Shown here in pieces: positions 61,021 through 64,000 of a stretch of 64,000 bases of DNA. The stretch covers positions 1-64,000 of the forward strand of contig NZ_JALHBS010000046.1 in NCBI RefSeq assembly GCF_024195285.1, written 5' to 3'. A program made the position numbers and the translations under genes. This DNA comes from Aurantimonas marianensis (lineage in GTDB: Bacteria; Pseudomonadota; Alphaproteobacteria; Rhizobiales; Rhizobiaceae). Position 1 is the first letter of the stretch, and each line of letters begins with the position of its first letter. The notes under the pieces are model-generated. The model was not told the origin of the DNA. It searched no databases and saw only the letters and a program-made list of their open reading frames with translations.

Positions 61021-61602
61021 TTATGGTCTGTGGGTGTTGCCGACGGAATGTCTGTCTTCCGCGTGAGGATGAGATCCGGCGTTGGCAACGACGCGCCGGG
61101 AAATGGCGAGAGCTTCATGAACCACCGACTCGAGGGGTGGTGAAATGTCGAGGACGTGTACCCCTTCCTCGGGAGCGCGCGGCGGCTCCAGATCCCGAAA
61201 CTGGCTCTCGATCAGCGAGATCGGCATGAAATGGTCGGGCCGCCCCGTCATGCGCTCGCGGACCAGCTCCGGGTCGCCGGCGAGATGAAGAACGCAGAGT
61301 GGCCCCACTTCGCGACGAATGAAGTCACGATAACTTTTCTTCAGCGCCGAACAAGCGATGAAGACCGGCGCATCGCGTTCGCGCCGCGCGGCCACGATCG
61401 CCCGGCAGACGCGGCGAAGCCAGTCCTTGCGGACAAGATCGTTCAGCGGAATGCCGGCGGACATGTCCTTGACGTGCTCGGCGAGATGGTAGTCGTCGCC
61501 GTCCAGGAACGTACCGTTCAGGGCCCCGGCAAGCGCTTGGGCAACCGCAGACTTGCCGGCGCCGCAGACCCCCATGATCAGAAAAACCGGGCTCGGCTGC
61601 AT
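61021..61602 (-). CDS. gntK: gluconokinase, copy 2
   Basis: 193 residues from the ATG at 61602 (MQPSPVFLIMGVCGAGKS); the ATG at 61626 lacks a ribosome site. P-loop GVCGAGKS, FLDGDDYHLAEHVKDMSAGI, and CSALKKSYRDFIRREVG are all in place. It is the first gene of the gluconate TRAP operon, directly downstream of the GntR-type operator. The C-terminal HPHAEDRHSVGNTHRP tail is not conserved in the family. Confidence 0.9.
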   Translation of the reverse strand: MQPSPVFLIMGVCGAGKSAVAQALAGALNGTFLDGDDYHLAEHVKDMSAGIPLNDLVRKDWLRRVCRAIVAARRERDAPVFIACSALKKSYRDFIRREVGPLCVLHLAGDPELVRERMTGRPDHFMPISLIESQFRDLEPPRAPEEGVHVLDISPPLESVVHEALAISRRVVANAGSHPHAEDRHSVGNTHRP

Positions 61603-61648
61603 CGTTATCTCTATCTCCCCGGCCATTCGACGGGTCCCCCCGCATCGA

Positions 61649-61664
61649 ATGGTAGCGCTAACAT
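61649..61664. promoter_or_regulatory. GntR-type operator
   Basis: ATGGTAGCGCTAACAT differs by one base from the symmetrical ATGTTAGCGCTAACAT used by GntR/LacI gluconate repressors. It lies between the divergent gntK2 and regulator genes. Confidence 0.72.
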
Positions 61665-61736
61665 TTGTCGGATCGGGCTTTCTTAGTCAACCCTTTCGAC
61701 TATCATGTGTCTTCGAAAGAAGGGGAGGGAGCGAGT

Positions 61737-62750
61737 TTGAGGGGTGTCGGAAAGATCACATTATCCGACGTGGCAAGGCAGGTAGGTGTTAGCGCAATCA
61801 CGGTATCCAGGGCGCTCCGCAGCCCGGAGAAGGTATCGGCGGCGCTACGGGAGCGCATCCGCCTGGCCGTCGCGGAACTGGGCTACATCCCGGACGCGGC
61901 GGCGCGGGCGCTGGCTTCCGGCCGCACCGATGTCATCGGCGTCCTTATCCCCTCCGTCACCAACAACGTTTTCGCGGATGTCCTGAGCGGTATCTACGCC
62001 GGCATCGAGGACGCGCCCTTCGACGTTCAGCTGGGCAATACGCGCTATTCAGGCCTTCAGGAGGAGAGCCTGCTTCGGGTGTTTCTCAGCCAGAAGCCAG
62101 CGGGCCTGATCGTCACCGGCATCGACCAGTCGGAGGAGGCGAGGGCGCTGTTATCGACGGCCCAATGCCCGATCGTTCAGATCATGGAGACCGACGATCG
62201 GCCGATCGACATGATGATCGGTTTCTCCCATTATGCCGCGGCCGGCGCGGCAACCGCCCATCTGGTCGAGCGCGGCTATCGAAAACTGGGTTTCCTCGGA
62301 GCGCGGATGGACCCCCGGACGCAACGGCGTTTTCGTGGGTTTCGCGATACGGCAGAAGCGGCGGGCGTCTTTTCGAAAACGCGGGTCATCACGACGCCGG
62401 CCCCCTCAACGGTCACGCTGGGCAGTCGGTTGTTCGCCGATCTGGTCGAGCGCGCGCCCGATATCGACGGGGTCTTCTGCAACAATGACGATTTGGCGCT
62501 CGGAGTCCTGTTCGAGGCGCAGCGGCGCCGGATATCGATCCCAGCGGAGCTCGGCCTTTGCGGATTCAACGATCTCGAGATGATGGCGACGGCGGAACCA
62601 TCGGTCACGAGCGTGCGGACCTTTCGTCACGAAATGGGGCAGCGCGCGGTCGTCATGCTCATCGAGGCAATCCAAGCGGACCTTGCGCGATCACCGCAGG
62701 TTGTCGACCTCGGTTATGAAGTCAAAGCGCGGGGCAGCACGGCGCGTTAG
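61737..62750 (+). CDS. gntR: LacI/GntR-family transcriptional repressor
   Basis: 337 residues from the TTG at 61737, seven bases after GGGAGG; the open frame to 61665 would overlap the operator region and exceed family length. Helix-turn-helix ITLSDVARQVGVSAITVSRA, hinge ARALASGRTDVIGVLIPSVT, and a periplasmic-binding-like effector domain (YAGIEDAPFDVQLGNTRYSG, DGVFCNNDDLALGVLFEAQR). It is closest to gluconate repressors. Probably represses gntK2-dctPQM2 and itself. Confidence 0.92.
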   Translation: MRGVGKITLSDVARQVGVSAITVSRALRSPEKVSAALRERIRLAVAELGYIPDAAARALASGRTDVIGVLIPSVTNNVFADVLSGIYAGIEDAPFDVQLGNTRYSGLQEESLLRVFLSQKPAGLIVTGIDQSEEARALLSTAQCPIVQIMETDDRPIDMMIGFSHYAAAGAATAHLVERGYRKLGFLGARMDPRTQRRFRGFRDTAEAAGVFSKTRVITTPAPSTVTLGSRLFADLVERAPDIDGVFCNNDDLALGVLFEAQRRRISIPAELGLCGFNDLEMMATAEPSVTSVRTFRHEMGQRAVVMLIEAIQADLARSPQVVDLGYEVKARGSTAR

Positions 62751-62871
62751 TGCCCGGGGCACCGGCGGGCCGGCACACCGGCCGATGGAGCAGCCGAAAT
62801 GGACAGCGCCGGGGTGATCGGCTAGGCAAGGCCGACAGGGCGACGGCCTGAGCTTTGGGAGACACAGCGGC

Positions 62872-64000
62872 GTGCAGGATCATCCTCTGGTTCCGATCAT
62901 CATGGCCGGCGGCGCGGGAACGCGCCTGTGGCCGGTATCGCGCGACACCATGCCGAAGCAGTTCATCGCACTGCTCGATGACGGCATGTCGACCTTTCAG
63001 GCCACACTTCTGCGCTTCAAGGGCGCGGCATTCGGCGAACCGATCGTCGTCACCAACCACGAATTCCGGTTTATCGTCGCCGAGCAGATGGCGTCGCTCG
63101 GCATTGCCGGGGAAATCGTCCTGGAGCCGGAGCGCCGCGATTCCGCCGCGGCCGGCGCCGTCGGGGCGCTGCTCGCGGCCGACCGCTCCCCCGACAGCAT
63201 CTGCATCGTCGTTGCCGCCGACCATGCCATCGCGGATGCCGAGGCCTTCGTGAAAGACTGCCTCCTGGCCGCGACGATCGCCGCCGACGGGCCGATCATG
63301 ACCATCGGCATCGAGCCCGATTGTCCGTCCACGGCCTATGGCTACATCGAGCGGTCGGCCGACGTCCTCGGCGAGCGGGCGCATGGGCTTGCCCGGTTCG
63401 TGGAGAAGCCGGTGCGCGAGGTCGCCGAGCGCTACGTCGCGGAAGGCTATCTGTGGAACAGCGGCAATTTCATCTTCGCCATCGGCACGATTCTCGAAGA
63501 GATGGAGCGTCATTGCCCCGAGGTTCTCGACGCCGCGCGCAGATCGGTCGCGAAGGCGGCGCGCGATCTCGATTTCCTCCGCCTCGATACGCAGGAATTC
63601 GCCAAGGCGCCGAAAATCTCGATCGATCACGCGCTGATGGAGAAGACGGAGCGGGCGGGCGTGCTCGCGGCATCCTTCGACTGGTCTGATATCGGCGCCT
63701 GGGACGCGATCCACGACCTCAAGGTCAAGGACGAGAACGGCAACCGCCTCGAAGGCCCCGTCGCCGTGCTCGGCACGACGAACAGTTTCCTGCGCAGCGA
63801 GGAGATGCTGACGGCCGCGGTCGGCCTCGACGGCGTGATCGTCGTGGCAACGCAGGACGCCGTGCTGGTCGCCGCCAAGAGCGAGGCCGGTCGGGTCAAG
63901 GATCTGGTCGCGGACATGAAGCGCGCCGGCCGGCGCGAGGCGAGCGAGCATCTGCGAATCTACCGGCCCTGGGGCTGGTATCAGCGCATCGATATCGGCG
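62872..64000 (+). CDS. manC: mannose-1-phosphate guanylyltransferase, probably bifunctional (partial)
   Basis: 376 codons in the window; the 3' end is cut. It makes GDP-mannose for polysaccharides. Nucleotidyltransferase motif VPIIMAGGAGTRLWPVSRDT, then MPKQFIALL, the FVEKP motif in RFVEKPVREVAERYVAEGYL, and NSGNFIF. The last visible residues HLRIYRPWGWYQRIDIG begin the cupin mannose-6-phosphate isomerase domain, so the protein is the fused ManC/AlgA form. The start is a GTG at 62872 with GGGAG upstream. Confidence 0.92.
   Translation, partial: MQDHPLVPIIMAGGAGTRLWPVSRDTMPKQFIALLDDGMSTFQATLLRFKGAAFGEPIVVTNHEFRFIVAEQMASLGIAGEIVLEPERRDSAAAGAVGALLAADRSPDSICIVVAADHAIADAEAFVKDCLLAATIAADGPIMTIGIEPDCPSTAYGYIERSADVLGERAHGLARFVEKPVREVAERYVAEGYLWNSGNFIFAIGTILEEMERHCPEVLDAARRSVAKAARDLDFLRLDTQEFAKAPKISIDHALMEKTERAGVLAASFDWSDIGAWDAIHDLKVKDENGNRLEGPVAVLGTTNSFLRSEEMLTAAVGLDGVIVVATQDAVLVAAKSEAGRVKDLVADMKRAGRREASEHLRIYRPWGWYQRIDIG

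Overview
The window is a GC-rich chromosomal segment from an alphaproteobacterium, most likely a member of Hyphomicrobiales (Rhizobiales). The evidence is the atpH - priA - transaldolase neighbourhood, a UvrB with the long N-terminal extension usual in that order, an extensin-like protein, a candidate MmgR/suhB-type sRNA, TRAP-type sugar-acid transporters, and short palindromic intergenic repeats. Genus cannot be read from this sequence. No rRNA, tRNA, CRISPR array, integrase or transposase was recognised.

Layout. 1-7.9 kb: ATP synthase delta subunit (partial), two small hypothetical proteins, the primosomal helicase PriA and transaldolase, with an accessory block between priA and transaldolase. 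That block holds an intact RelB/DinJ-type antitoxin, a broken YafQ-type toxin, the tail of a GNAT gene, and a 587-residue GHKL ATPase fused to a PD-(D/E)XK nuclease-like domain. 7.9-12.9 kb: stress and redox genes (dps, SDR, DUF302, exported msrA, HbpS-like) and small exported proteins. 12.9-16.1 kb: a repeat-rich spacer and a low-GC two-gene island, a HEPN protein followed by a DGQHR/DndB-like protein. It is flanked by a 5' remnant of an antitoxin-like gene with its operator-like dyad, and by a MITE-like element. 16.1-19.6 kb: uvrB, whose reading frame carries three copies of a palindromic repeat. 19.6-22.1 kb: four small secreted proteins, two of them paralogues. 22.9-25.5 kb: extensin-like protein, YrhK-like membrane protein, and a GluR0-like ligand-gated potassium channel.

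25.9-30.6 kb is the most remarkable locus. A promoter and a 76-residue precursor-like peptide (C-terminal Trp, two Cys) are followed by two radical-SAM/SPASM proteins, a DMATS-type (ABBA) prenyltransferase-like protein and a TraB/TIKI-like metallohydrolase. The four enzyme genes overlap. I read it as a RiPP pathway that may combine radical-SAM chemistry with prenylation.

31-44.3 kb: housekeeping and stress genes (thioesterase, two DMT exporters, Cu/Zn SOD, MscS channel, GST, aspartate aminotransferase, MgtC-like protein, lysophospholipase, RNase T2, EttA), a PhnB-like pseudogene with two frameshifts, and the sRNA. 44.3-52.4 kb: a polyamine/guanidino-compound operon (aminotransferase, agmatinase-family enzyme, four-part ABC transporter, nitrilase-family amidase) divergent from a LysR regulator. 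52.4-62.8 kb: sugar-acid catabolism, with two complete TRAP transporters, two gluconokinases, an altronate-dehydratase-family enzyme and a GntR/LacI regulator. A GntR-type operator lies between the regulator and the gntK2-dctPQM2 operon. The window ends inside manC.
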